Shown: in pieces, positions 32,702 to 41,222 of the stretch
Numbering within the stretch: position 1 is the stretch's first letter
Layout of the letters: every line of letters starts with the position of its first letter
Notes under the pieces: generated by a model
Seen by the model: the letters and a program-made list of their open reading frames with translations, nothing else
Told to the model about the DNA's origin: nothing
Databases searched by the model: none
NCBI RefSeq assembly: GCF_051235805.1
Contig: NZ_JBPNXV010000001.1
Coordinates: 310,001 to 374,000 of the forward strand
Direction: 5' to 3'
DNA: 64,000 nucleotides
DNA from: Pseudothermotoga_B sp051235805
GTDB taxonomy: Bacteria; Thermotogota; Thermotogae; Thermotogales; DSM-5069
Program-made: the position numbers and the translations under genes

Positions 32702-33580
32702 CTATTTTACCACTCCAAAGCGCAAACCTTTGGGTGAAATGCCTGCGGTGAAGTAGATCTGCCATACTTTGAGCATCATGGACAGGTCAAAATCATTCGA
32801 GCTTAACAAGAATTGTACACCAAAATTTGGCAACTTTCTATAGGCAAGCCCCAATGTGAAGTCCAGATCTCTTTCTCCAATTATCAATCCCAGAGAATCA
32901 GAGATATTTGGCCGCATGTACACAAAATGTGAACAGCTGTTGGTAAAATCCAGACCGGCTTCAACATCGAAAATCCCGAGTACTGACAAGATAAGTTCAG
33001 TACCTATTGAGAAACTCTCACCAACGCCAATGTATGGCTTTATGTAGAGTACGTCTTTTATCAGAACATTTTGATCTTTCAATCGTCTTGACTCAGCTAA
33101 GACTCTGTTTGCATATCTGGATCCTTCAGTGCTTACACCACGAGAGGCAACTTTCGAAGGTCCTTCATAATAAGCAGCTAATGCGTATTCAAGATTGCCA
33201 AACCTGTTTTCAAGTTTTGTCAGATATCTTTGTGCACCATCTATTGACCAGAAGAGGTTGAAAGGATTCAAAACATTAAGCTTTCTTGCTGTTGAAGGCA
33301 TCAGTTGCGTTAGACCCATCGCACCTGTTTTCGAAAAGGCGTGCAGAAAAAAGCTTGACTCAACACTCATCAAACCCTTCATTGTTTCTCGCTTGTCTGG
33401 TGACAACAGGGGGTCTATTGGTACAGAACTGTAAACAAATGGTTGAAGAATGGACAACTTGAACTGGTTGTTGTACAATTCTATGGAAACATGAGTTTTT
33501 GGATCTATGAAAAAGAAAAGTGGATCGGCAAGAATGAAACACGCAATGCCTATAAGAAGAGTTATTAGGAGCTTTTGCAA
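32702..33580 (-). CDS. Lytic transglycosylase (SLT) with beta-rich C-terminal domain
   Basis: A signal peptide is followed by an SLT domain (about residues 60-170): catalytic ESSFFLHAFSKTGAMGLTQLMP, NPFNLFWSIDGAQRYLTKL, ALAAYYEGPSKV. Residues 185-292 are alternating polar/hydrophobic strands (GVGESFSIGTELILSVLGIF, DLDFTLGLAYRKL, GVQFLLSS) that resemble an outer-membrane hairpin domain, which is unusual for this family. TTG 33580 follows AAGGAGGTGG. It lies directly upstream of fliF, so a role in opening peptidoglycan for the flagellar rod is an inference from context. Confidence 0.8.
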   Translation of the reverse strand: MQKLLITLLIGIACFILADPLFFFIDPKTHVSIELYNNQFKLSILQPFVYSSVPIDPLLSPDKRETMKGLMSVESSFFLHAFSKTGAMGLTQLMPSTARKLNVLNPFNLFWSIDGAQRYLTKLENRFGNLEYALAAYYEGPSKVASRGVSTEGSRYANRVLAESRRLKDQNVLIKDVLYIKPYIGVGESFSIGTELILSVLGIFDVEAGLDFTNSCSHFVYMRPNISDSLGLIIGERDLDFTLGLAYRKLPNFGVQFLLSSNDFDLSMMLKVWQIYFTAGISPKGLRFGVVK

Positions 33581-33629
33581 AAATCCACCTCCTTACTCAG
33601 ATTATATATAAGGAACTTGAGGTGATCTC

Positions 33630-34172
33630 TTGAACTGGACAATCGAAGTTGAAAAAGTTACCAAAGAACGGAGGGTATTCCTACAGGGCATATATGACGC
33701 AGAAACGATCGATCTGCCAGGCGCTAAGTGCAAGGTTCTTGAACCCATAAAGGTGAAGATCGTTGCGGTTATCACGAAGGATGGAATAGCAGTAGGAGGT
33801 TATGTCAAGACCGTCTTGGAGCACCCTTGTGATAGGTGTTTAAAGCCAGTTAAACTGCCAATAAACGGCACAATAGAGGCTCTTTACAAACCTGAAAGCA
33901 ATATTCCAAAAGAAAAGGAAGAGGAGTTACAGTCCCTGAGAAACGTGATATACTACTCATCGGACAAAATAGATCTTTCTGAGAGAATACTTGAGGCAAT
34001 CGTTGTGGACGTTCCAATGAAGGTTCTCTGTAAGCCTGATTGCAAAGGTCTTTGTCCGTACTGTGGAACTGATTTAAACGAAAACGCTGATCATTCCTGT
34101 ACGGAGAAGATTTCAGATCCACGGTTTAGCAAGTTGCTGTCGCTAAAAGAAAATCCAGGTAAGGAGGGTTAA
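33630..34172 (+). CDS. DUF177/YceD-family protein
   Basis: This 180-residue protein of the DUF177 family has the CDRCLKPV pair in the middle and the C-terminal CKPDCKGLCPYCGTDLN zinc-ribbon-like block (about residues 134-150). DUF177 genes nearly always precede rpmF and plsX, as here, and are linked to 23S rRNA metabolism in plants and bacteria. TTG 33630 follows TTGAGGTGATC. It is divergent from the lytic transglycosylase with only 49 nt between the starts. Confidence 0.85.
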   Translation: MNWTIEVEKVTKERRVFLQGIYDAETIDLPGAKCKVLEPIKVKIVAVITKDGIAVGGYVKTVLEHPCDRCLKPVKLPINGTIEALYKPESNIPKEKEEELQSLRNVIYYSSDKIDLSERILEAIVVDVPMKVLCKPDCKGLCPYCGTDLNENADHSCTEKISDPRFSKLLSLKENPGKEG

Positions 34173-34175
34173 TAG

Positions 34176-34358
34176 ATGGCGGTACCAAAATACAAACGCA
34201 CGAGGTCGAGAACGCATGCAAAACGCGCAAAGATTTACAGAGCGATATCTGTTCCGATGAGCAAGTGTCCTAACTGTGGTCAGCCAAAGTTGCCACACAG
34301 AGTGTGCCTGCACTGTGGTTACTACAACGGCAGGCAAGTTTTGGAAGTAGCAGAGTGA
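34176..34358 (+). CDS. rpmF: 50S ribosomal protein L32
   Basis: This 60-residue protein begins MAVPKYKRTRSRTHAKRA and has four cysteines (CPNCG and CLHCG) forming a zinc ribbon. It sits between DUF177 and plsX, the conserved order, with an AAGGAGG site before ATG 34176. Confidence 0.97.
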   Translation: MAVPKYKRTRSRTHAKRAKIYRAISVPMSKCPNCGQPKLPHRVCLHCGYYNGRQVLEVAE

Positions 34359-34362
34359 GGCA

Positions 34363-35349
34363 ATGATAAGTGTCGCCCTTGATTTGATGGGAGGAGATAA
34401 GGCACCCACCGAGATCTTGGAGGGTGCCAAGTTATCTTCCCTAAGTGATTGCAAGCTTTACTTAATAGGTACCAAAGATGCCCTTGATGAAATAGAAGGC
34501 TATGAAAAGATCGAAGTAGACGATTACCTACCGATGGATGTGAAACCCACCGAAATTCTTCGTAGAAAGAATTCTTCGATGTATGTGGGTTTGAAACTTC
34601 TGAAAGATAGTGTTGTCGATGCCTTCGTGAGTGCTGGCAACACTGGTGCATTGCTGGCTGGCGCCACCTTTGTTCTCGGTAGGATCGATTCAGTTGAAAG
34701 ACCGGCTCTTGCTGTCCCCGTACCCTCCACAAATGGTTTCACAATTCTAATAGATGCAGGTGCCAATGTTCACGTGCGAGCAGAACATCTTTTGGACTTC
34801 GCTGCTATGGGTTTGTCATTCATTCGCGTACTGGGACGAGACAGTCCAAGGGTTGGCTTACTGAATGTTGGCGAAGAAGAATCAAAAGGTGATGAAACAA
34901 CAAAAGAAGCTTACCAACTTTTAAAAGAGAATTTCGCGGAGTATTTCATTGGGAACGTCGAAGGCCACGACATAAATCTCGGCAAAGCGGATGTCGTGGT
35001 TGCAGATGGTTTTTCTGGAAATGTTGCAATGAAAACAATGGAAGGCACAGCTAAGATGATACTGCAGACTTTGAAATCTCAAGTCGAAGGTGCTGGTCTC
35101 TTTCAAAAACTCGGTGCGCTCTTGATGAAAAAGGTTTTCTCCTCACTGAAAAAGACACTTGACCCGAGAACTTATGGCGGGGGTTTTATCTTAGGCGTGA
35201 ACGGAGTTGTTGTGAAAGCACACGGTTCTTCAGACAGATTTGCGATAAACAACGCCTTGCAGGTGGCATATCGTGGAGTTCAAATGAAGCTTGTAGAATC
35301 TATCAGAGGTGAGATAGAGCGTGTGCGGAATCGTGGGGTTGGTGGCTGA
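34363..35349 (+). CDS. plsX: Phosphate acyltransferase PlsX
   Basis: PlsX converts acyl-ACP to acyl-phosphate for phospholipid synthesis. Signatures are ALDLMGGDKAP at the start, VDAFVSAGNTGALLAGATF near 88-106, LLNVGEEESKGDE and ADVVVADGFSGNVAMK near 210-225. Length 328 is normal. Its last 29 nt overlap the start of glmS. Confidence 0.96.
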   Translation: MISVALDLMGGDKAPTEILEGAKLSSLSDCKLYLIGTKDALDEIEGYEKIEVDDYLPMDVKPTEILRRKNSSMYVGLKLLKDSVVDAFVSAGNTGALLAGATFVLGRIDSVERPALAVPVPSTNGFTILIDAGANVHVRAEHLLDFAAMGLSFIRVLGRDSPRVGLLNVGEEESKGDETTKEAYQLLKENFAEYFIGNVEGHDINLGKADVVVADGFSGNVAMKTMEGTAKMILQTLKSQVEGAGLFQKLGALLMKKVFSSLKKTLDPRTYGGGFILGVNGVVVKAHGSSDRFAINNALQVAYRGVQMKLVESIRGEIERVRNRGVGG

Positions 35350-37144
35350 TGAATTTCAAGTGCTTGAGCTCATCGAGGCACTTGAAAAACTCGAGTACCG
35401 TGGTTATGACTCTGCCGGAGTTGCCTTTCTGAAAGATGGTTCAGTCAAAGTCTATAAGAATAAAGGGAAAGTGGGGATGCTGAGGGAAAGCTTAGCAGCG
35501 TCGTTGTCTGAGTTAACCAGTACAGGTATCGCCCACACGCGCTGGGCTACTCACGGAGAACCAAACGATGTAAACGCACACCCTCACTTGGATTGTTCTT
35601 CGAAAATCTCTGTGGTTCACAACGGCATCATCGAGAATTTCCGACAGCTCAAAGCAAGACTGAAGGAGATCGGCCATAACTTTGTCTCAGACACAGACAC
35701 CGAGGTCATTCCTCACCTGATTGAAGAGTACTACAACGGAGAGTTGTTGGAAGCCGTGAGAAAAGCCCTCTTGAGACTTGAAGGTAGTTATGCGATAGCC
35801 GTAGTACATGCAGATCACCCAGGTGTCATCGTTGCTGCAAGAAAGGGAAGTCCTTTAGTGGTTGGAAAAGGTGATTGCTGCACCGTTCTTGCCTCAGATC
35901 TCACTCCTCTGCTCCGATATACCAGAGATGTCATCTTTCTTGAAGATGGAGAAGTAGCATTGCTGAAAAGAAACGAAGTGAAGGTTTTTGGTATAGATGG
36001 ACTTGAACGCACAAAATCGTACAACACAATAAATTGGTCGTACGAGAGTGCACAAAAATCTGGGTACAAGTATTTCATGCTCAAAGAGATAAACGAAGAA
36101 CCACAGTGCATAGTCTCGGTCCTTGCCGGGAGAGTTAGTTCAGGTAAGGTCATTTTAGAAGAGATCTCACAACTTGAAGGTGTCTTGAAAGACTCACAGA
36201 CGCTCAAAGTTGTTGCCTGTGGTACAAGTTATCACTCGGCGCTCGTTTTCAAGCACTTCGTTGAGAACAACTCTGATCTAACTGTCGATGTGGATGTCTC
36301 CTCTGAGTTTCGTTATAGAAAACCACATATAAAACCAGGTGAAATTTTGGTCGCTGTCTCACAATCTGGTGAAACTGCTGATACTCTTGAGTCTATTAGA
36401 TTAGCATCAAGATGTGGTGCGAAAATTCTTTCGCTGACCAATGTCGTTGGCTCCACGATCACACGCGAATCAGACTGTGTGCTGTATCTAAACGCGGGGC
36501 CAGAGATCAGTGTAGCAGCTACAAAATCATACCTTTCTCAGTTGATTTTGTTATATCTTTTGGGGTTGAAGATCGTAGAGCTGAGGGGTAACTGGAATGA
36601 GAAGAGCAATGAGTTGCTCGACAAGATTCTGAGATTGCCAGAGGTCTTCGAGAATGTCTTGAAAAGATCAGAAGTGGTTGAATCTATCGCACGGAAGTAC
36701 AAGAATTACAGACACTTCATGTACATCGGTAGAGGCTATGGATATCCCACTGCGTTAGAAGGTGCTTTGAAGTTGAAAGAGATCAGCTATATTCATGCAA
36801 CTGCGTACCCTGCTGGTGAATTAAAACACGGTCCAATTGCAATGCTCGGACCAGAGTTTCCAGTCTTTGCGATTGCTCCGGGCGATTCACTCGTGATGAA
36901 GATGAAAAGTAATATCATAGAATGCAAATCTAGGAATGCGAAGATTGTGGCTATCACAAACGACGCAAATCACGAGATCGAAGAGGTCGTAGACGATGTG
37001 ATCTTTGTTAACACGACGGCTGAAGAGCTCTATCCGATTTTGATGACACCAGTTATTCAACTATTCGCTTACTTTGTTGCAGATAATTTGGGACTAGATC
37101 CCGATAAACCAAGAAATCTTGCAAAAAGCGTAACTGTGGAGTGA
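35321..37144 (+). CDS. glmS: Glucosamine-6-phosphate synthase (glutamine-hydrolysing)
   Basis: GlmS makes glucosamine-6-phosphate, the entry into peptidoglycan amino sugars. The glutaminase domain starts with the nucleophile Cys2 (MCGIVGLVADEFQ) and shows AHTRWATHGEPNDVNAHPH; two SIS domains follow (SQSGETADTLESIRLA; PAGELKHGPIAML) with the usual C-terminus ending KSVTVE. GTG 35321 lies inside plsX. No ribozyme fits in the lack of an upstream gap. Confidence 0.97.
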   Translation: MCGIVGLVADEFQVLELIEALEKLEYRGYDSAGVAFLKDGSVKVYKNKGKVGMLRESLAASLSELTSTGIAHTRWATHGEPNDVNAHPHLDCSSKISVVHNGIIENFRQLKARLKEIGHNFVSDTDTEVIPHLIEEYYNGELLEAVRKALLRLEGSYAIAVVHADHPGVIVAARKGSPLVVGKGDCCTVLASDLTPLLRYTRDVIFLEDGEVALLKRNEVKVFGIDGLERTKSYNTINWSYESAQKSGYKYFMLKEINEEPQCIVSVLAGRVSSGKVILEEISQLEGVLKDSQTLKVVACGTSYHSALVFKHFVENNSDLTVDVDVSSEFRYRKPHIKPGEILVAVSQSGETADTLESIRLASRCGAKILSLTNVVGSTITRESDCVLYLNAGPEISVAATKSYLSQLILLYLLGLKIVELRGNWNEKSNELLDKILRLPEVFENVLKRSEVVESIARKYKNYRHFMYIGRGYGYPTALEGALKLKEISYIHATAYPAGELKHGPIAMLGPEFPVFAIAPGDSLVMKMKSNIIECKSRNAKIVAITNDANHEIEEVVDDVIFVNTTAEELYPILMTPVIQLFAYFVADNLGLDPDKPRNLAKSVTVE

Positions 37145-37148
37145 TGCT

Positions 37149-37475
37149 GTGGAATTACTTAAAAAGTTGTTGGAATTGATGAACGAAAAAGAAGCAATAC
37201 AGCCTGTTGTACTCGACATGACAAAGACACCATTGCCGACTGAGTACTTCGTCATAGCGACAGCCAACTCACAAACTCATATGGGTACGCTCAGAGATGC
37301 AATAGTTGAATTTTTTGTGCAAAACTCACACCCTTTGGTCTATTTTGACAAAGGCATTGGTTATGACTGGCTCCTGGTTGATGCAGGCGAGATCGTGGTG
37401 CACATCTTCACAGCACACGCGAGAGAGTTCTACGATTTGGAAGGGCTGTGGAGCGATGCAGCCAGGCTTGATTAA
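37149..37475 (+). CDS. rsfS: Ribosome silencing factor
   Basis: This 108-residue RsfS/Iojap-family protein shows LDMTKTPLPTEYFVIATANSQTHMGTLRDAI and YDWLLVDAGEIVVHIFTAHAREFYDLEGLW. It binds L14 and blocks subunit joining in poor growth conditions. GTG 37149 lies 4 nt after glmS. Its stop codon overlaps that of the convergent fba gene. Confidence 0.94.
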   Translation: MELLKKLLELMNEKEAIQPVVLDMTKTPLPTEYFVIATANSQTHMGTLRDAIVEFFVQNSHPLVYFDKGIGYDWLLVDAGEIVVHIFTAHAREFYDLEGLWSDAARLD

Positions 37476-37481
37476 GCCTGG
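37462..37481. terminator. Bidirectional hairpin over shared stop codons
   Basis: CCAGGCTT (37462-37469) pairs perfectly with AAGCCTGG (37474-37481) over a GATT loop. The arms and loop cover the stop codons of both rsfS (TAA, plus) and fba (TAA, minus). There is no T run on either side, so it is a hairpin of uncertain termination strength. Confidence 0.55.
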
Positions 37482-38401
37482 CCACTGCAACCGAGCACTG
37501 CTCTCATTTTGTGCTTTACTAACTCTTTAATCGCTTCTCTTGCTGGTCCAAGGTACTTTCTTGGGTCAAACTCTTCCGGATGAAGGGCGAATATCTCTCT
37601 TATCGTTGCAGTCATTGCAAGTCTTAGGTCGGTGTCGATGTTCACTTTGCATATTCCCATGGTTGTCGCCTTGCGAATCATCTCTTCTGGAACACCTTGT
37701 GCGCCTGAAAGCTTTCCACCGTACTTGTTTGCCTTTTCTACAAAGTCCTGCAAGACGCTGGATGCCCCATGCAGAACAAGTGGAAAACCTGGCAGTCTCC
37801 TGGCTATCTCTGACAGTCTATCGAAATCGAGCTTGGGTTCACCTTTGAACTTGTAAGCACCATGGCTTGTACCTATAGCAATTGCCAGTGAATCTACACC
37901 AGTTCTTTCGACAAATTCCACAGCTTTATCTGGGTCTGTATAACTTGCCTCTTTTTCACTCACGACAACGTGTTCTTCTACGCCGACTAATCTTCCAAGC
38001 TCTCCTTCTACGACAACTCCTCTTGGATGTGCGTAGTCAACGACTTGCTTTGTCAGTTTCACGTTTTCCTCGAATGGCAGATGAGAACCATCGATCATTA
38101 CAGAAGTAAAACCACCGTCGATGACCGCCTTACACAGTTCAAAGGAATCTCCATGGTCTAAGTGGACACATATTGGGATCTCTGGTGCATCTTGTGTTGC
38201 GGCTTCGATTAATTTCATGAGGTAGACTTGTTTAGCGTACTTGCGAGCACCTGCAGATATCTGAAGAATTAAAGGTGCTCTTTCTTCCTTTGCTGCCTCG
38301 ATCACACCTTGTAGGATCTCCATGTTATTCACATTGAACGCACCAATAGCGTATTTGCCATAAGCCTTCTTGAACATCTCTTTACTGCTGACAAGTGGCA
38401 T
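37472..38401 (-). CDS. fba: Fructose-bisphosphate aldolase, class II
   Basis: This 309-residue zinc aldolase has the pattern GAFNVNNMEILQGVIEAA at the start, HLDHGDSFELCKAVIDGGFTSVMIDGSH (zinc histidines, about 80-107), VVEGELGRLVGVEEHV and LVLHGASSV with the NIDTDLR phosphate-binding segment. It splits fructose-1,6-bisphosphate in glycolysis; related class II enzymes act on tagatose bisphosphate. ATG 38401 follows GGGAGGT; the frame continues upstream through the tRNA but is not coding there. Confidence 0.93.
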   Translation of the reverse strand: MPLVSSKEMFKKAYGKYAIGAFNVNNMEILQGVIEAAKEERAPLILQISAGARKYAKQVYLMKLIEAATQDAPEIPICVHLDHGDSFELCKAVIDGGFTSVMIDGSHLPFEENVKLTKQVVDYAHPRGVVVEGELGRLVGVEEHVVVSEKEASYTDPDKAVEFVERTGVDSLAIAIGTSHGAYKFKGEPKLDFDRLSEIARRLPGFPLVLHGASSVLQDFVEKANKYGGKLSGAQGVPEEMIRKATTMGICKVNIDTDLRLAMTATIREIFALHPEEFDPRKYLGPAREAIKELVKHKMRAVLGCSGQA

Positions 38402-38429
38402 TCTAAGACCTCCCATGGTAGGATGAAAG

Positions 38430-38519
38430 TGGCGGAGGCGGTGGGACTCGAACCCACAAGGTGGCTTCACCACCACCGATTTTCAAGACCGGCTCCTTAG
38501 CCAATTCGGACACGCCTCC
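38430..38519 (-). tRNA. tRNA-Ser (anticodon TGA)
   Basis: A 90-nt class II tRNA: acceptor GGAGGCG paired with CGCCTCC, anticodon stem CCGGT/ATCGG around CTTGAAA (anticodon TGA), long variable arm with GGTGGTGGTGAAGCCACC, T loop GGTTCGAGT, encoded CCA. It lies 28 nt upstream of fba in the same orientation. Confidence 0.95.
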
Positions 38520-38527
38520 AAGTTCAT

Positions 38528-38555
38528 ATTATACAACAACACGCGAATTTGTGAA
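38528..38555 (-). promoter_or_regulatory. Promoter of tRNA-Ser and probably fba
   Basis: On the minus strand TTCACA (38550-38555), 16-nt spacer, TATAAT (38528-38533), 9 nt before the tRNA 5' end. No terminator separates the tRNA from fba. Confidence 0.65.
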
Positions 38556-38734
38556 CTACCTAAGAGCAAAATCATCTTTGCATTCAATGATCATGTTTCT
38601 GAAATCTCTGCCAGACAACTCAAACTATCTCTCAATGACAATCATTTCTCGTTTTTGGTGATTCCAACCATATCATGTTTTTTTATCTGCCACAACTTCA
38701 TGTGACTTTTGATAATCCTACAGATCTTCAATAA

Positions 38735-39931
38735 TCATTGCATTAGGAAAGATTTGAACTTTTCATAGAGTCTGTTCCAAGATCTCTCCAAAACGAATTC
38801 TCTGTTCTTATCACCTAACGTGGCGATGTCCGCGCTTAGAATTTTCCTTAGTGCAGACTGAAGAGTCTCTGCAGAATCGTTTTTGTAAAAGATAGCACCT
38901 TCTGTTTGTTTGAAAGCAAGACTCTCAACATCTACGCTCAAAACAGGTTTTGCACTTGCCATGTAATCCAAAACCTTATAAGAACTCACCGCAGGATCTT
39001 TCATACCTGTCTGACTTAAAGTGAACAACAAAAGATCGGCTTTCTTGAACAGATAAGGTATACAAGACTTTGGTATAGGTTCATAGAAGAAAACACCCTT
39101 TGGTGCTATTGCTTTCACGTGACTGAGATAATCTCTCTGAGAGGGTCCGATGAAAAGAAAGACAAAGTTGTTTCGAAGCGACTCATCTACCTCGTTGAGC
39201 AATTCCAAGAACTCTCTAATACCCTTGTGAGGCACGATTGAGCCTGCATAGACTACAATTTTCTTACTGGGCAGTGTGTTGAAGATCTCATCAACCTTTG
39301 TGCACGGTGCTGGATTTACAAAACTCTCAATTTCAGTGCCGTTTGGTATGTAAGCAACTCGCTTTGGCTTTACACCAATACGTTCAAAGTGATGTGACAG
39401 ATCTGGCATCAAAGTTATCATTCCCACTACCTTTGAATAGTAAGTCTTGCACATGAAATCGAAAAGCTTGGCAACCGGATGGAAAGGTTTGATAGTTCCA
39501 AGACTGATCAAATCATCGGGCCAAACATCGCGTATCTCTATGAAAAACTTTGCAGATGGTTTTTTTCTTGAATACCACCACCCGAGAGACCAAGCAAATG
39601 GATGAGGAGAAGAAGCAACTACGAAATCGTAATCTTGCTTCGCGATTAACCTCTTACCATTCCTGAAATAATCATAGCTTGCAAGAAATCTATCCAAACC
39701 ATTACCGCGATATGGACGAGTCTTTATCACAAAAAATCTCACGCCATCTTTTTCAAAGGCATGGTTGAACTTAATACTCCATTTACTGCTGTTCAAGTGT
39801 GAATAATCACCAACATAGATATCGACAGAATGACCATCTTTGACGAATCTCTTTGCAAACTCAAAGTGACGAGTTTCACTGCTACCAAACTCTGGGATAC
39901 TCGCATAGTGATTGAAAATGGCTATTCTCAC
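38735..39931 (-). CDS. Glycosyltransferase, GT4-type
   Basis: This protein of about 398 residues has two Rossmann domains: the N-terminal half with IAIFNHYASIPEFGSSETRHFEFAKRF and VVASSPHPFAWSLGWW, and the C-terminal half with IPNGTEIESF, VVYAGSIVPHKGIREFL and YKVLDYMASAKPVLSVD (the E of the usual EALA helix is changed). It resembles WbuB-type hexosaminyl transferases of cell-surface glycans. GTG 39931 is tentative: the GAGGTGATT site is about 14 nt upstream. It has no glycan genes beside it. Confidence 0.8.
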   Translation of the reverse strand: MRIAIFNHYASIPEFGSSETRHFEFAKRFVKDGHSVDIYVGDYSHLNSSKWSIKFNHAFEKDGVRFFVIKTRPYRGNGLDRFLASYDYFRNGKRLIAKQDYDFVVASSPHPFAWSLGWWYSRKKPSAKFFIEIRDVWPDDLISLGTIKPFHPVAKLFDFMCKTYYSKVVGMITLMPDLSHHFERIGVKPKRVAYIPNGTEIESFVNPAPCTKVDEIFNTLPSKKIVVYAGSIVPHKGIREFLELLNEVDESLRNNFVFLFIGPSQRDYLSHVKAIAPKGVFFYEPIPKSCIPYLFKKADLLLFTLSQTGMKDPAVSSYKVLDYMASAKPVLSVDVESLAFKQTEGAIFYKNDSAETLQSALRKILSADIATLGDKNREFVLERSWNRLYEKFKSFLMQ

Positions 39932-40127
39932 TTTTCGTTGAATCACCTCTTTTCTGAAATCTTCAACTCATTGATGTACTTTTCATAGTCAAATATAGAA
40001 GCGACCTTGACACTCTCAACCCCCTAAAGAGGACGGATTCTTAGCAGCTCATTAGGTTGCCTTAGATTTCGTGCAAATACCTGCTGAACGTTGAAAAGCA
40101 TTTTTTTCGTAGATCTATCAGAGAAAT

Positions 40128-41222
40128 TCACCAAGGTAATGAAAGTTTTCCCAGAACGGCATACCTCTTGGCTCCTGTGACAGATGGTATGTTCGAAGCC
40201 ACGCCGTTGAGAAATTCATTGGCGAGTAGTGCCATGGATATCGCTTCTCTTGCCTTTGCAAAGGTTCTTTCTGGTATTAAGATCTTGTAGCCAAAAGATT
40301 TGAGATCTTCGATCAAGGTTTTGTTGAACGCACCTCCACCAAAGACATAGATCATTTCGACCTTTGGAAGATATCTCTTCATGTTTTCATGCACACACAA
40401 GGCTGTGAAATAAGTCAATGTTCTGAGGACGTTGAGATTTCTCTTTGGCAAGCCTTGTAAGAACTGATTGTTATACCATTCCCTACCAGTAGTTTTTGGA
40501 GGTTTTTTATTCATGTAACCTTCGTCCCTTTTGAGGAGTTCTTTCAGCAGACCTTTATCAATGGTTCCTTGACTTGCAAGTTTGCCTTCTTTGTCGTATT
40601 CCATCTGAAAGCTTTCTTTTACATAGAGATCTATCAAGCAGTTTCCTGGTCCTGTATCGAAGGCTAAGACTGTGTCGTTTATGTAAGTGACATTTGCTAT
40701 TCCTCCTATGTTTAACACTGCAGTGTGTGGTTTTCTGAAAAACACCCAATCGAAATAGGCGGTGATTGGTGCGCCTTCACCGCCCAATGCGACGTCTTTT
40801 GTTCTAAATGAGTGAATGACAGGCATATTGAGTTCTACAGCCAACAGGTCTGCTTCGCCTATCTGAAGTGTGGCTCCATCCTGAGGCATGTGATAGACTG
40901 TCTGTCCATGATAGCCTATTGCATCGGCTGTGTAGCTTAGCTTTTTCAACATGTTAGCGTGCATTCTGGCTATTTCGAAGTTCATCAGTGTTACGTCTTT
41001 GACTGTAGAACTCTCAGGGTTGTAGGTCTTGATTATTTGTTTTTTGAACTCTTCCGGGTAATCGATACTTCTAAAGTCGAGCAGTTTGAAGGTTGTCTGT
41101 CGACCCGATCCAGATATGGTAATAAGAGCTACGTCCAATCCATCAGCGCTTGTACCAGACATCAAGCCTATCAGTCTTCGTTCTTTTTTGTTGAGTAGCT
41201 CTACAAAATTGTTCCAGAGCAT
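40128..41222 (-). CDS. anmK: Anhydro-N-acetylmuramic acid kinase
   Basis: AnmK opens and phosphorylates 1,6-anhydro-MurNAc to MurNAc-6-phosphate in peptidoglycan recycling. Signatures: LIGLMSGTSADGLDVAL (residues 17-33, ATP loop), IGYHGQTVYHMP, LNIGGIANVTYI, AFDTGPGNCLID and VFGGGAFNKTLI. Length 364 is normal from ATG 41222, which follows GGAGGGATAGA. It overlaps the upstream serine hydrolase gene by 22 nt. Confidence 0.95.
   Translation of the reverse strand: MLWNNFVELLNKKERRLIGLMSGTSADGLDVALITISGSGRQTTFKLLDFRSIDYPEEFKKQIIKTYNPESSTVKDVTLMNFEIARMHANMLKKLSYTADAIGYHGQTVYHMPQDGATLQIGEADLLAVELNMPVIHSFRTKDVALGGEGAPITAYFDWVFFRKPHTAVLNIGGIANVTYINDTVLAFDTGPGNCLIDLYVKESFQMEYDKEGKLASQGTIDKGLLKELLKRDEGYMNKKPPKTTGREWYNNQFLQGLPKRNLNVLRTLTYFTALCVHENMKRYLPKVEMIYVFGGGAFNKTLIEDLKSFGYKILIPERTFAKAREAISMALLANEFLNGVASNIPSVTGAKRYAVLGKLSLPW

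Noticed and set aside
35200..35321. Possible glmS ribozyme upstream of glmS
   Set aside because: The glmS start lies inside plsX and no ribozyme core can be placed there.
38550..38560. GTGAACTACC, matching the IS605 end words at 2761 and 9200
   Set aside because: No adjacent 8-bp hairpin or other IS sequence; the word overlaps the -35 box of the tRNA-Ser promoter and can be explained by it.
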